A stretch of 64,000 bases of DNA. Origin: a bacterium (GTDB taxonomy: Bacteria; Bacillota; Clostridia; Christensenellales; Aristaeellaceae). Under the pieces are notes generated by a model that was not told the DNA's origin, did not search any database, and worked only from the letters and a program-made list of their open reading frames with translations. A program made the translations under genes and the position numbers. Positions 1-8,380 of this stretch are shown here, piece by piece (position 1 is the stretch's first letter; each line of letters opens with the position of its first letter). The stretch lies in NCBI GenBank assembly GCA_004563405.1, contig SFTH01000002.1:1-64000 (forward strand), in the 5' to 3' direction.

Positions 1-587
1 TCGTCGAAGCTCAGGCTGTTGCGCTTGGGCTGTATCTGCCAGTAGCAGGTCAGTCCCGGCTGCACCAGCAGCCGCTGAAGCTGGTAGTCGTCGTATTCCG
101 CGACCTCACGCGGCAGCGCCGGGCGGGGACCGACGATACTCATATCCCCTTTTATAATATTTATAAGTTGTGGAAGTTCATCCAGACTTGTTTTTCGAAT
201 GAATCTCCCCACGCGGGTGATGCGGGGATCCCGTTTGATCTTGAAGGCGGGGCCGTCCATCTCGTTCTGGTCCAACAGATCCTCCAGCCTATCCTCCGCA
301 TTCGGCACCATGGATCGGAATTTATAGAAGCGGAATATCTTGCCATTCCGGCCCACGCGCTCCTGCACGAAGATGGGGCCCGCGCCCGGGCTGTCGATGA
401 TGATTGCCAAGGCGACGAGCAGCATGGGAATGGCCAGCACGATCAGCGCGAGCAGCGACAGGACGACGTCCTGCGCACGGCGCACTCTCCAGTAGGCGCC
501 CCGCGCATGCACAACTGCTTCCCGATCCAGCATCTCCCGCTGCGGCTGCGCTCTCCCGCTTGCCGCCGCATATTCCCGAAGCTCCAT
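1..587 (-). CDS. Undecaprenyl-phosphate sugar transferase (bacterial sugar transferase family), 3' end cut by window
   Basis: The reading frame is open from an ATG at 587 to the left edge (195 codons visible), preceded by AGAAGGA. A hydrophobic segment lies at about residues 40-60 (LSLLALIVLAIPMLLVALA). It is followed by the family hallmarks KFRSMVPNAE and DELPQLINIIKGDMSIVGPRP-type sequence, and by a C-terminal QPGLTCYWQI block. Proteins of this family (WcaJ/EpsL/CpsE type) transfer a sugar-1-phosphate to undecaprenyl phosphate at the inner face of the membrane and start exopolysaccharide or capsule repeat units. Only the short C-terminal tail should be missing. The short N-terminal region, without four extra membrane segments, suggests the minimal catalytic form. 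Partner polysaccharide genes would lie to the left of the window. Confidence 0.9.
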   Translation of the reverse strand, partial: MELREYAAASGRAQPQREMLDREAVVHARGAYWRVRRAQDVVLSLLALIVLAIPMLLVALAIIIDSPGAGPIFVQERVGRNGKIFRFYKFRSMVPNAEDRLEDLLDQNEMDGPAFKIKRDPRITRVGRFIRKTSLDELPQLINIIKGDMSIVGPRPALPREVAEYDDYQLQRLLVQPGLTCYWQIQPKRNSLSFD

Positions 588-738
588 TTCCTTCTACCCC
601 TTTGTAAGCGTTGTTCTCAACCATCAAAGTCTTCAGGCGCTGCGCCTGAACTGTGCGCAGGCCAACCCCGCCCGGCGACAGTCCAAAAGCTGTGCCTGCG
701 GATACATTCCGCCAGCCGACAGACAACAAGAGACATGC

Positions 739-770
739 CCGTGCCGGTTGGATGCGCCACCGACGCACGG
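739..770 (-). other. Stem-loop in the leader of the sugar transferase mRNA
   Basis: CCGTGC at 739-744 pairs with GCACGG at 765-770, and CGGT (745-748) pairs with ACCG (759-762), giving a compact hairpin. It lies in the roughly 350-base untranslated leader between the promoter at 950-978 and the sugar transferase start at 587. I could not match the leader to a riboswitch class that I know. Confidence 0.4.
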
Positions 771-949
771 CCCGTCTCCTTTTGCAGCTACCCAGCCGCT
801 TTATATCTCCCCTGATTGTTGAGGAACAGCTCTCTGCCCTTGGCCCTTACCGTACCTCGAAACGTTCTCTCCGCTCCATTGGCCTTTTGCAAAACACACA
901 ACTTCAAAAAGCAAATCATGGGAAAAGAACATAGCATCCTACGTTAGCT

Positions 950-978
950 ATTATAACATCATATAGATATAGCGTCAA
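950..978 (-). promoter_or_regulatory. Sigma-70-type promoter for the sugar transferase
   Basis: On the minus strand, TTGACG (973-978) and a perfect TATAAT (950-955) are separated by 17 bases, in an otherwise GC-rich genome. The start would fall near 943, leaving a leader of about 355 bases before the sugar transferase ATG. Confidence 0.7.
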
Positions 979-1375
979 TTGAACTGCAGTTAAGTTACAC
1001 GAAATATTACATTCCATACATGATTATTTAACATTTTCTGGTGGGGGCGATATTCCAGAGAATCGGGCAAAACGCAAGCGTGTGCCGACATTGTCCGCGC
1101 CAGCTTCAACATAAACATGCAAACAGATGCCGCACCGGAATTCAGTCCGGCCAGCGCGCTCTGCAAGCTCCAAAATTGTCTGTCCCACCTGTGCGTGCGG
1201 CCCTTGCAGACCTCACGAGGCGGGACAGTGAATCTATGTATCAAGAAGGTTCGGTTCCTTCGTTGATTCTATTGTAACAGTCATACATGAACGCGATATG
1301 AACAGGGTTGAAACATTTCTCTTTGCAGCAACACAAATTGGAATTCTTCGCGTCCCGGCCAGGAAAACAAGGAAA

Positions 1376-1417
1376 GGGGAAAGGCGCCATTCCTGCTGTG
1401 AAATGGCGTCTTTCCCC
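1376..1417 (-). terminator. Rho-independent terminator of the his operon
   Basis: A 16-base stem (GGGGAAAGGCGCCATT at 1376-1391 with its complement at 1402-1417, one G-T wobble) closes a 10-base loop. On the minus strand it is followed by a T-rich run (TTTCCTTGTTTTCC). It sits about 80 bases past the hisIE stop. Confidence 0.8.
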
Positions 1418-1498
1418 AGTATCGCGCGCAAACTCCACGCGCGGAAGCGCCAGACTGAATTCTGCATCGCCGGTTATCACGCTTCCCGGAGGAACAGC

Positions 1499-2134
1499 TC
1501 ACTGCATACGCTCCTGCTTGACCTTGTGGTCGATCACATGGCGGCGGGCGAGCTCGCGGGTCACATCCTCCAGGGAGATGCCGCTCTGAACCATCAGCAC
1601 CATGACGTGGTAGCAGAGGTCCGCGATTTCATACACCGTCTCCGCCTTGTCGCCGCCCTTGCCGGCGATGATGACCTCGGTACACTCCTCACCCACCTTT
1701 TTGAGGATCTTGTCCAGGCCCTTTTCGAACAGGTAGGTGGTGTAGCTTCCCTCCTTGGGATCCGTCCTGCGCCCGGAGATGAGCCGGTACAGGCCCTCGT
1801 AGCTGAAGGGTTTGATCTCCTCGGAGAGGTACAGCGGCTCGTGGAAGCAGCTCTCCGCACCGGTGTGGCATGCGGGGCCCTCCTTCACCACCTCCACCAC
1901 CAACGCGTCTCCGTCGCAATCTGCAGTGATGGACACAATGTGCTGCACGTTTCCGCTGGTCTCGCCCTTGCGCCAGAGCTCCTTTCTGCTGCGGGACCAG
2001 AAGCAGGTGCGCTGCTCCGCAATGCTGATGGCCAGGCTCTCCTCGTTCATGTAGGCCAGGGTCAATACTTCCTTCGTCCAGTGATCCTGCACGATGGCCG
2101 GGATCAGACCGTTTTCGTCAAATTTCAGCGACAT
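1499..2134 (-). CDS. hisI: Bifunctional phosphoribosyl-AMP cyclohydrolase / phosphoribosyl-ATP pyrophosphatase HisIE
   Basis: This 211-residue protein carries out the second and third steps of histidine synthesis, removing pyrophosphate from phosphoribosyl-ATP and then opening the adenine ring. The HisI half (about 1-110) has the zinc/magnesium signature ADCDGDAL followed by GPACHTGAESCF. The HisE half (about 115-205) has the metal-binding EECTEVIIAGK motif. Length and order match the fused HisIE proteins of many bacteria. It is the last gene of the his operon, 13 bases past the interrupted methyltransferase, and is followed by a strong terminator. The ATG at 2134 is preceded by a GAGGAGAG ribosome-binding site. 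Confidence 0.95.
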   Translation of the reverse strand: MSLKFDENGLIPAIVQDHWTKEVLTLAYMNEESLAISIAEQRTCFWSRSRKELWRKGETSGNVQHIVSITADCDGDALVVEVVKEGPACHTGAESCFHEPLYLSEEIKPFSYEGLYRLISGRRTDPKEGSYTTYLFEKGLDKILKKVGEECTEVIIAGKGGDKAETVYEIADLCYHVMVLMVQSGISLEDVTRELARRHVIDHKVKQERMQ

Positions 2135-2147
2135 ACTCTCTCCTCCA

Positions 2148-2888
2148 TCATTTCACTGCCTTCATCCGAAGGCGCACATAATCCGCGTACCACTTTCCAT
2201 CGTGGAACAGTTCGCCGCGCAGCCCATTCACCGCCTCGCGGACGATCTCCTCCATCCCTTCCGCGCCCTCAAAGGGCGTTCGGACAAACATGCGAATCCA
2301 GTCTGCCAGACCGTCTTCTCCGCTGAGCTCCGTGGGACGGTCAAACATCAGCGCGTACTCCACCTTGAAGCCCGCCTTTTCCAGCAGCGCTGCGTATTCG
2401 CCGATGGTCGGGAAGTAGAACGGCATGCGATATTCCAGAGCGCGCCGGGCAAAGGCCTCCGCCAGCGCGGCGTGGATTCTCGCGTTGTTGCCCCTGCCGC
2501 CCATTTTGAACACGAACTGGCCGCCGTTCTTCAGGGCGCGGTACACGTTTTTCAACACATCCGGTTGCTTCTCCCGGTCGATCCAGTGGAGCACGGCGTT
2601 GGAGAAGACCACGTCCACCGGCTCTGCAAGTGTGAAGTCCACGGCGTCGCCCTGATAGAACGCAATTTCCGGATGGTTCGCGCGTGCAACCTCCAGCATC
2701 TCCTACGACGCATCCATGCCGACGACACGCAGTCCGCGCTCCGCCAGTCTGGCCGTCAGCGCGCCGTTGCCGCAGCCGAGATCCAGTGCGCTTCCGTCGC
2801 GACTGATCAGCTCCAGCAGCGCGCCGCCGTAGCGGTGGACGAAGGCGAACGACTCCGTATAGCCCCTGGCGTCCCATGTGATGTTCAT
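2148..2888 (-). pseudogene. Class I SAM-dependent methyltransferase with an in-frame TAG at codon 62
   Basis: The frame starts at ATG 2888, overlapping the hisF stop as ATGA. It encodes a typical SAM-binding Rossmann start (SALDLGCGNGALTARLAERG), then reads GMDAS-TAG-EMLEVAR. The TAG is at 2703-2705, and the frame stays open and homologous for another 184 codons, through VFSNAVLHWID and the C-terminal half of a trans-aconitate/TAM-like methyltransferase. Families of this type normally read GxDASxEM here, so TAG replaces one variable residue, and a single CAG or GAG to TAG change explains it. As written, the gene yields a 61-residue fragment unless TAG is read through or a restart occurs at the following ATG (2699). 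No role in histidine synthesis is known for it. Confidence 0.85.
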
Positions 2889-3640
2889 AGCCGGACCTCC
2901 ACGCCGCAAAGGCGGAGATAGCGCTTCAGATCGGGAATCAGCAGCTGTTTGAGGTGGAAGATGCTGGCCGCCAGTCCCGCGTCCATGCCCTCGTGCGCAA
3001 ACAGCCGGGCGAAATCCTCCTTGCAGCCCGCGCCGCCGGAGGCGATGATGGGTACCTTGCAGCGCGCGGCGATGGCGTCCAGCAGCTCCAGATCGAATCC
3101 CTGGCGCACGCCGTCGGTGTCGATGGAATTAACCACCAGCTCGCCCGCACCGCTCTCCACGCCCCGCTTCGCCCAGTCCAGCGCGTCGATGCCGGTGTCC
3201 TCGCGGCCGCCCTTTGCGAAGAGGTGAAAGCGACCGTCCACGCGCTTGATGTCCATGCTCAGAACCACGCACTGGTCGCCGTACTTCTTCGCCGCACGGC
3301 CGATCAGCGAGGGATCCCGGATCGCGCCGGAGTTGACGCTGACCTTATCCGCGCCGCACTTGAGCACGCGATCGAAGTCGTCCAGCGTATTGATGCCGCC
3401 GCCCACGGTGAGCGGGATGAACACCTGCGCCGCCACGTCCCGAAGCAGACCGGCGAACAGCGCGCGTCCCTCCACGCTGGCGGTGATGTCGTAGAACACC
3501 AGCTCGTCCGCGCCGGCATCATTGTAGAATTTCGCCATCTCCACGGGATCGGCCACGTCCCGCACGCCTTCAAAGTTCACGCCCTTGACCACACGGCCGT
3601 TGCGGATGTCCAGACAGGGAATGATGCGCTTTGAGATCAT
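2885..3640 (-). CDS. hisF: Imidazole glycerol phosphate synthase cyclase subunit HisF
   Basis: This is a 251-residue (beta/alpha)8 barrel that joins ammonia from HisH to PRFAR, making imidazole-glycerol phosphate and AICAR. It shows the first-strand IIPCLDIRNGRVVKGVNF region with the catalytic Asp near residue 11, the opposite catalytic Asp in NSIDTDGVRQG, and the phosphate loops VGGGI and IASGGAG. Length is standard. It overlaps hisA upstream and the methyltransferase downstream by ATGA, which implies coupled translation. Its glutaminase partner hisH is frameshifted in this sequence; HisF alone can work with free ammonia, though poorly at low concentrations. Confidence 0.96.
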   Translation of the reverse strand: MISKRIIPCLDIRNGRVVKGVNFEGVRDVADPVEMAKFYNDAGADELVFYDITASVEGRALFAGLLRDVAAQVFIPLTVGGGINTLDDFDRVLKCGADKVSVNSGAIRDPSLIGRAAKKYGDQCVVLSMDIKRVDGRFHLFAKGGREDTGIDALDWAKRGVESGAGELVVNSIDTDGVRQGFDLELLDAIAARCKVPIIASGGAGCKEDFARLFAHEGMDAGLAASIFHLKQLLIPDLKRYLRLCGVEVRL

Positions 3641-4359
3641 GCTTCCGCCTCCCTTGCCACCCGGATGCAGCTCGCCAGCTCCAGCTTGCCCTCGTACAGC
3701 GCCTTTCCGATGATCGCGCCGTGGAGCCGCATCTCCGCCAACGCGGACACGTCGCTTTCGAAGCTCACGCCACCGGAAGCGATCACGTCGAGCCCCTCGA
3801 TTGCGCGCAGCTCCCGGTAGAGCGGCAGGTTTGCTCCAGCGAGACAGCCGTCCCGAGCGATGTCGGTGTAGACAACCGTCTTCACGCCCGCGTCGCGCAG
3901 CCTGCGGCAGAAGTCCACGCCGCTCAGCCGGGTGGTCTCCTCCCAGCCCGACACGGCCACGAAGCCGTCGCGCGCATCCACGCCCACGGCGATTCTCTCG
4001 CCGTACTTCTTCACCATTTTCTCCACAAATCCAAAGTCCTGCACCGCGATGGTGCCCAGAATGACCCGCGACACGCCGCCGCTCAGGTATTCGCAGATGC
4101 GCGCCTCGTCGCGGATGCCGCCGCCGACTTCGGTAAACAGGCCAACCTCCGTAAGCTTGCGGATGGTCTCCGCGTTCTGCGGCACGCCCTTGCGCGCGCC
4201 GTCCAGATCGACCACATGCAGATGCGTCGCCCCGGCCTCGCGGAAGCTCCGCGCCACGGCGGCGGGATCGTCGTTGTAGACCTTCATTTGATCGTAGTCG
4301 CCCTTCGTGAGCCGCACGGCGCGGCCATCGCGCAGGTCGATGGCAGGATAGATGATCAT
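3637..4359 (-). CDS. hisA: ProFAR isomerase HisA
   Basis: This 240-residue barrel catalyses the Amadori rearrangement of ProFAR to PRFAR. MIIYPAIDLRDGRAVRL holds the catalytic Asp near residue 8, and VVYTDIARDGCLAG holds the second one. EVGGGIRD and IASGGVS are the phosphate-binding loops. I chose the ATG at 4359, not the in-frame one 14 codons earlier, because GGGAGGAC lies just before it and the protein then begins like other HisA proteins. The start overlaps the hisH stop, and the stop overlaps the hisF start (both ATGA). Confidence 0.95.
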   Translation of the reverse strand: MIIYPAIDLRDGRAVRLTKGDYDQMKVYNDDPAAVARSFREAGATHLHVVDLDGARKGVPQNAETIRKLTEVGLFTEVGGGIRDEARICEYLSGGVSRVILGTIAVQDFGFVEKMVKKYGERIAVGVDARDGFVAVSGWEETTRLSGVDFCRRLRDAGVKTVVYTDIARDGCLAGANLPLYRELRAIEGLDVIASGGVSFESDVSALAEMRLHGAIIGKALYEGKLELASCIRVAREAEA

Positions 4360-4978
4360 TGTCCTCCCTCCCCCATTTCGGCGAAGGCCCTCAGCAGGCA
4401 CAGGCCCGCCTCTCCGCTCTTCTCCGGATGAAACTGCGTGCCATAGACGCTGCCGCTGCGCACGACGCCGGTGATGGGAACCGAATACTCCGACGTGGCC
4501 AGCACGGACGCCTCGCAGTGTTTGGCATAGTAGCTGTGCACATAGTACACATGGCGGCCGTTTCCGAAATACCTGAAAAACGGATCGTCCCGCAACACGT
4601 CCAGCCGGTTCCAGCCGATGTGCGGAACCTTCAGTCCCGGCGCAATGTCGTCGATCAGCGGACAGACCTCCCGGAGATCAGTCCAAGGCCCGGATGCTCG
4701 CCGTACTCGAAGCTGCGGTCGAACAGCAGCTGCATGCCCAGGCAGATGCCCAGCAGCGGCTTGCCGCTGCGCGCCTCCTGAAGCAGCACGTCCCGCATGC
4801 CGGATTGACGCAGCTTGCGCGCCGCATCGCCGAACGCGCCCACGCCGGGCAGGATGATTCGATCCGCCCGCCGCAGCGCCTCCGGATCGGAGACCACCGC
4901 GTGCTCCACACCGATGCACTTCAGCGACGACGCCAGCGAATACAGGTTGCCCACGCCGTAATCCACAATGGCCAGCAC
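4356..4978 (-). pseudogene. hisH: Imidazole glycerol phosphate synthase glutaminase subunit HisH, frameshifted
   Basis: The N-terminal half reads from a GTG at 4978 (after GGGAGGA) as LAIVDYGVGNLYSL and continues to the nucleophile motif GICLGMQLLF. It runs out of frame at a run of three C (plus strand) at 4670-4672. The C-terminal half continues in the next frame as EVCPLIDDI, VPHIGWN and the catalytic triad region GTQFHPEKSGEAG. Adding one base to that run restores a normal glutaminase of about 206 residues. The lesion sits in a short homopolymer, so it may be a sequencing error or a true mutation. The stop overlaps the hisA start. Confidence 0.9.
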
Positions 4979-4997
4979 AGCTCTTCCTCCCTTCGAC

Positions 4998-5585
4998 TCA
5001 CAGCACGCCCTTGGTGGACGGCACCTCGTCGGCATATTCCCGATCAATGGCCACGGCCTGCCGCAGCGCGCGGCCCGCACCCTTGAACATGGCTTCGATG
5101 ATGTGGTGGCTGTTCTCGCCCGCCAGCTGGCGGAAGTGGATGGACGCGCCCAGCGTCCGCGAAAACGCAAGCCAGAATTCCTTCACAAGCTCGGTGTCGA
5201 ACGTTCCTACCTTCGCACCCGGAATGTCCATCGCCCAGCCCAGCGCGGCTCTGCCGGAGATGTCCACGGCGCAAAGCACCAGCGCCTCATCCATCGGCAG
5301 CAGCATCGTGCCATAGCGCACGATGCCCTTCATGTCGCCCAGCGCTTCGCGCATGGCCGTTCCCAGCGCGATGCCCACGTCTTCCACGCTGTGGTGGTCG
5401 TCCACCCAGGTGTCGCCCGTGCAGCTCACGCGCAGGTCAAAGCGCCCGTGGCGGGCAAACAGGTCGAGCATGTGATCCAGAAAACCCACGCCCGTCTTGT
5501 TCTCATATTCGCCCCGGCCGTCCAGATTGAGGGACAGCTGAATCCTCGTCTCATTGGTATTTCGCTGAATCTGAGCACTTCTCAT
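4998..5585 (-). CDS. hisB: Imidazoleglycerol-phosphate dehydratase HisB
   Basis: This 195-residue, manganese-dependent enzyme dehydrates IGP to imidazole-acetol phosphate. It shows the paired metal motifs DDHHSVED (about residue 65) and ENSHHIIEA (about residue 163) and the GVGFLDHMLDLFARHG block. Length is that of a monofunctional HisB, without the phosphatase domain of enteric bacteria. The ATG at 5585 (MRSAQIQRNTNETRI) overlaps the hisC stop and follows GGAGGAAGCGCA. The histidinol-phosphatase step has no gene in this operon. Confidence 0.95.
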   Translation of the reverse strand: MRSAQIQRNTNETRIQLSLNLDGRGEYENKTGVGFLDHMLDLFARHGRFDLRVSCTGDTWVDDHHSVEDVGIALGTAMREALGDMKGIVRYGTMLLPMDEALVLCAVDISGRAALGWAMDIPGAKVGTFDTELVKEFWLAFSRTLGASIHFRQLAGENSHHIIEAMFKGAGRALRQAVAIDREYADEVPSTKGVL

Positions 5586-6649
5586 TGCGCTTCCTCCCGG
5601 ATGATTTCTTCGACGGTCCGCACGAATGTGGCCATCTCCGCCTCGCTGCCCACGGTGACGCGCAGGTAGTCGCGGATGGGCGCGCGATCGAACCAGCGCA
5701 CCAGGATGCCCTTGTCCCGCAGCCTCTGCTGCGCGCGCCCTCCGGCCACGCCGGGGAACCGGACGAAGAGGAAGTTGGCCAGACTGTCGGTCAATTCGCA
5801 GCCCAGCGCCCTGAGCGCCTGCGCGGTCTTCTCCCGCGTGGCGATGATGCGCCCCGTGCAATCGCTGAAGTATTCAACGTCCCGCATTGCCGCAGCGCCC
5901 GCCAGCTGAGGAAGCCGCCCCAGATTGTAGGGATTGAAGGAGTACTTCATGGCCGACAGATCCGCAATCAGATCGGGATTGCCCAGTGCAAAGCCGATGC
6001 GGCCGCCCGCCAGCGCGCGGCTCTTGGAAAAGGTCTGCACGATCAGCAGATTGTCGTACTTCGGGAGCAGGCTGACGGCGCTGCGCGCGCCGAAGTCCAC
6101 ATAGGCCTCGTCGATCAGCACCACGTCATCCGGATGCGCCCGGAGAATCGCCTCGATCTGCTCGAGCTCCAGCGCAAGGCCCGTGGGCGCGTTGGGATTG
6201 GCGATGACCACGTTCTCCCCCGGGACCAGATAGGGACCAATGTCGATGGTAAAGTCCGCGTTCAGCGGTACGGCCCGCGCCCGCACGCCAAAGAGCTCCG
6301 CAAAAACGGGATAGAAGCCGTAGCTGATCTCCGGAAAGGCCGCGCCCTTCTGCCCGCAGAAGGCCAGAAACGCAAACGCCAGTATCTCATCTGAGCCGTT
6401 GCCGGTGACCACCTGATTCTTCTCCAGCCCGTAGAACGTCGCGATGGCCCCCACCAGATCATCTGCGGTGGGATCGCTGTACAGCCGCAGGTTTTCCACC
6501 TCGGCGCGGGAGATCGCCTCGATCACTTGCGGGCTGGGCGGATAGGGGCTTTCGTTGGTGTTCAGCTTGATGAACTTGCGGCCCCTGGGCTGCTCTCCCG
6601 GGGTATAGGGCTCCAGCGCCGCGTAGCGCGGATCGAGAAAACGGCTCAT
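5582..6649 (-). CDS. hisC: Histidinol-phosphate aminotransferase HisC
   Basis: This is a 355-residue PLP-dependent class I/II aminotransferase. It starts with the HisC-typical FIKLNTNESPYPPSP, has DEAYVDFG (PLP-contacting Asp and Tyr), the Schiff-base lysine in TFSKSRALAGGRIG, and the C-terminal NFLFVRF. It converts imidazole-acetol phosphate and glutamate into histidinol phosphate. It overlaps hisD and hisB by ATGA at both ends, so it is clearly within the operon. Nothing in it looks degraded. Confidence 0.95.
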   Translation of the reverse strand: MSRFLDPRYAALEPYTPGEQPRGRKFIKLNTNESPYPPSPQVIEAISRAEVENLRLYSDPTADDLVGAIATFYGLEKNQVVTGNGSDEILAFAFLAFCGQKGAAFPEISYGFYPVFAELFGVRARAVPLNADFTIDIGPYLVPGENVVIANPNAPTGLALELEQIEAILRAHPDDVVLIDEAYVDFGARSAVSLLPKYDNLLIVQTFSKSRALAGGRIGFALGNPDLIADLSAMKYSFNPYNLGRLPQLAGAAAMRDVEYFSDCTGRIIATREKTAQALRALGCELTDSLANFLFVRFPGVAGGRAQQRLRDKGILVRWFDRAPIRDYLRVTVGSEAEMATFVRTVEEIIREEAQ

Positions 6650-7932
6650 GACGGATCCTCCTCAAAACGGCTTTCGATGCTGCGGGCGTGGCCCTCCAGT
6701 CCCTCCATGCGGGCAAAGCGCGCCACATTTCCGCAGACCTGGCGCAGCGCATCCCTGGAATAGTACAGGAAGCTGCTCTTCTTCACGAAATCATCCACCG
6801 ACAGCGGACTGGAGAACCGGGCCGTGCCGCTGGTGGGCAGCGTGTGGTTGGGGCCGGCGAGATAGTCGCCCAGCGCCTCGGGCACGTTTTGGCCCATGAA
6901 CACGGAGCCCGCGTTGACGATGCGGTCCAGCAGCGCAAAGGGATCCTCCACGCACAGCTCCAGATGTTCCGGCGCGATGGCGTTGGACGCGCGCACCGCC
7001 TCGTCGAGATCCTCGCAGAGGATGATCTTTCCGTTGGTGTCAATGCTCTCCCGGGCGATGTCCGCGCGGGGAAGCAGCGGGATCTGGCGCTCCAGCTCCC
7101 CGGCCACCTCGTCCGCGAGACGCCGGGAGGTGGTCACCAGCACGGCGGTGGCCAGCCGGTCGTGCTCCGCCTGGGAGAGCATGTCCGCCGCCACGCAGCG
7201 GGCATTGCAGCCGTCGTCCGCCAGCACCAGTATTTCGCTGGGCCCGGCGATCATGTCGATGGCCACCTGCCCGAACACCTTTCGCTTCGCCGTGGCGACG
7301 AACACGTTGCCCGGCCCGACGATCTTGTCCACCCGCGGCACGCTCTCGGTGCCGCAGGCCAGCGCGGCCACCGCCTGCGCGCCGCCCATTTTGAAGACCC
7401 GGTTCACGCCCGCCAGCTTCGCCGCCGCGAGGATCGCATCCGGGATGCTGCCGTCCGGCGCGGGCGGCGTGACCATCACCAGCTCCTTCACGCCCGCCAG
7501 CTTCGCCGGGATGGAATCCATCAGCACTGTGCTGGGATAGCTGGCCGTGCCGCCGGGCACATACAGCCCGACCTTTTCGATGGGCTGGTAGCGCTGGCCC
7601 ATCACCGTTCCGTTTTTGCCGGTGATCACAAAGTTCTCGTGAAGCTGGTGGCGATGAAATTCGCGGATGTTGTCCCTCGCCAGCGCAAGCGTCTCGAGAA
7701 AACTGTCGTCCACACGGGCGCACGCCGCGTCGATCTCCTCCGCAGAAACCTCCAGCGCTTCCAGCTTCGCATGATCGAACTTCTCGGCATAGCTGCGGAG
7801 GGCCGCGTCTCCATGGGCCCGCACGTCCGCGATGATTTCATCCACAATCGCGTCCACATTCTTCTCCGCGCGAATATCCCGGCAGAGAATCTGGTCTATG
7901 GACATTTCGGAAAGTCTGTAACGGCGAATCAT
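6646..7932 (-). CDS. hisD: Histidinol dehydrogenase HisD
   Basis: This 428-residue zinc enzyme oxidises L-histidinol to L-histidine in two NAD-dependent steps. Recognisable blocks are YVPGGTASYPSTVLM, GPGNVFVATAKR, IAGPSEILVLAD, SQAEHD (zinc and catalytic residues) and APEHLEL, ending in VDDFVKKSSFLYYS. Length is normal. It overlaps the hisG remnant and hisC by ATGA. RBS GAGGAGCGGGT lies just upstream of the ATG at 7932. Confidence 0.96.
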   Translation of the reverse strand: MIRRYRLSEMSIDQILCRDIRAEKNVDAIVDEIIADVRAHGDAALRSYAEKFDHAKLEALEVSAEEIDAACARVDDSFLETLALARDNIREFHRHQLHENFVITGKNGTVMGQRYQPIEKVGLYVPGGTASYPSTVLMDSIPAKLAGVKELVMVTPPAPDGSIPDAILAAAKLAGVNRVFKMGGAQAVAALACGTESVPRVDKIVGPGNVFVATAKRKVFGQVAIDMIAGPSEILVLADDGCNARCVAADMLSQAEHDRLATAVLVTTSRRLADEVAGELERQIPLLPRADIARESIDTNGKIILCEDLDEAVRASNAIAPEHLELCVEDPFALLDRIVNAGSVFMGQNVPEALGDYLAGPNHTLPTSGTARFSSPLSVDDFVKKSSFLYYSRDALRQVCGNVARFARMEGLEGHARSIESRFEEDPS

Positions 7933-8360
7933 ACCCGCTCCTCCTTGCTGATGGCGGCGGAGATTCTGGAAAGCATCTCGTCAATCGCGCCGCCCTTGAA
8001 CTTGTAGCTCGCCCGGTTTGCGATGAAGCGCGCGCTGATGGGAAAGATCTCCGTCAACACGCAGAGGTTGTTCTCGCGCAGGGTCTTGCCGCTCTCCACG
8101 ATGTCGACGATCACGTCGGACAGGCCCAGAAGCGGCGCAAGCTCAATGCTGCCGTTCAGCTTGATGATCTCGATCTCCCGGCCGATCTCGGAGTAATACC
8201 GCTTGGCGATGTTGACAAACTTCGTGGCCACGCGCAGCGTACGGTCGGTATCCTCCACATAGTCGTTCCGGCCCGCGACGCACATGCGGCACAGGCCCAA
8301 TTTCAAATCGAGCAGTTCGTACACATCCGCGCCGCTCTCCAGAAGGATGTCCTTCTGTGA
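7929..8360 (-). pseudogene. hisG: ATP phosphoribosyltransferase HisG (short form), N-terminal third missing
   Basis: The frame is homologous to HisG from KDILLESGADVYELLDLKLG onward (about 142 codons) and runs into TAA at 8361-8363. Short-form HisG is about 205-215 residues and begins roughly 70 residues earlier, so the substrate-binding start is gone. What remains includes SDVIVDIVESGKTLRENNL, the PRPP-binding region. No good start codon is left except a GTG at 8324. The break lies 20-30 bases from the first CRISPR repeat. Short-form HisG normally needs HisZ, which is also absent. The first enzyme of the pathway therefore cannot be made from this copy. Confidence 0.9.
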
Positions 8361-8380
8361 TTAAAAAATTTTGTCAGGAA

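Larger units (their letters stand above)
588..1498. other. 911-base gene-free stretch between the sugar transferase and hisIE
   Basis: The stretch holds, from left to right, the sugar-transferase leader with its stem-loop, a promoter on the minus strand at 950-978, an AT-rich tract at about 930-1040, a weak inverted repeat (CTGTCCC at 1180-1186 with GGGACAG at 1222-1228), and the his operon terminator at 1376-1417. Several short open frames cross it, but none has a ribosome-binding site with recognisable protein content, so I call no gene here. Confidence 0.6.

Noticed and set aside
322..768. Possible small protein in the leader of the sugar transferase
   Set aside because: It runs out of frame into the sugar transferase, has no good ribosome-binding site and no recognisable content.
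588..940. Cyclic-di-GMP riboswitch or T-box in the sugar transferase leader
   Set aside because: I could place a few stem-loops but not the conserved core nucleotides of either class.
2148..2699. Separate 183-residue protein starting after the in-frame TAG
   Set aside because: It would lack the SAM-binding loop, and the ATG after the TAG is an internal conserved Met of the methyltransferase; a restart is possible but not a separate gene.
4660..4680. Programmed ribosomal frameshift in hisH
   Set aside because: No slippery heptamer followed by a pseudoknot is evident; a one-base loss in a C run is simpler.
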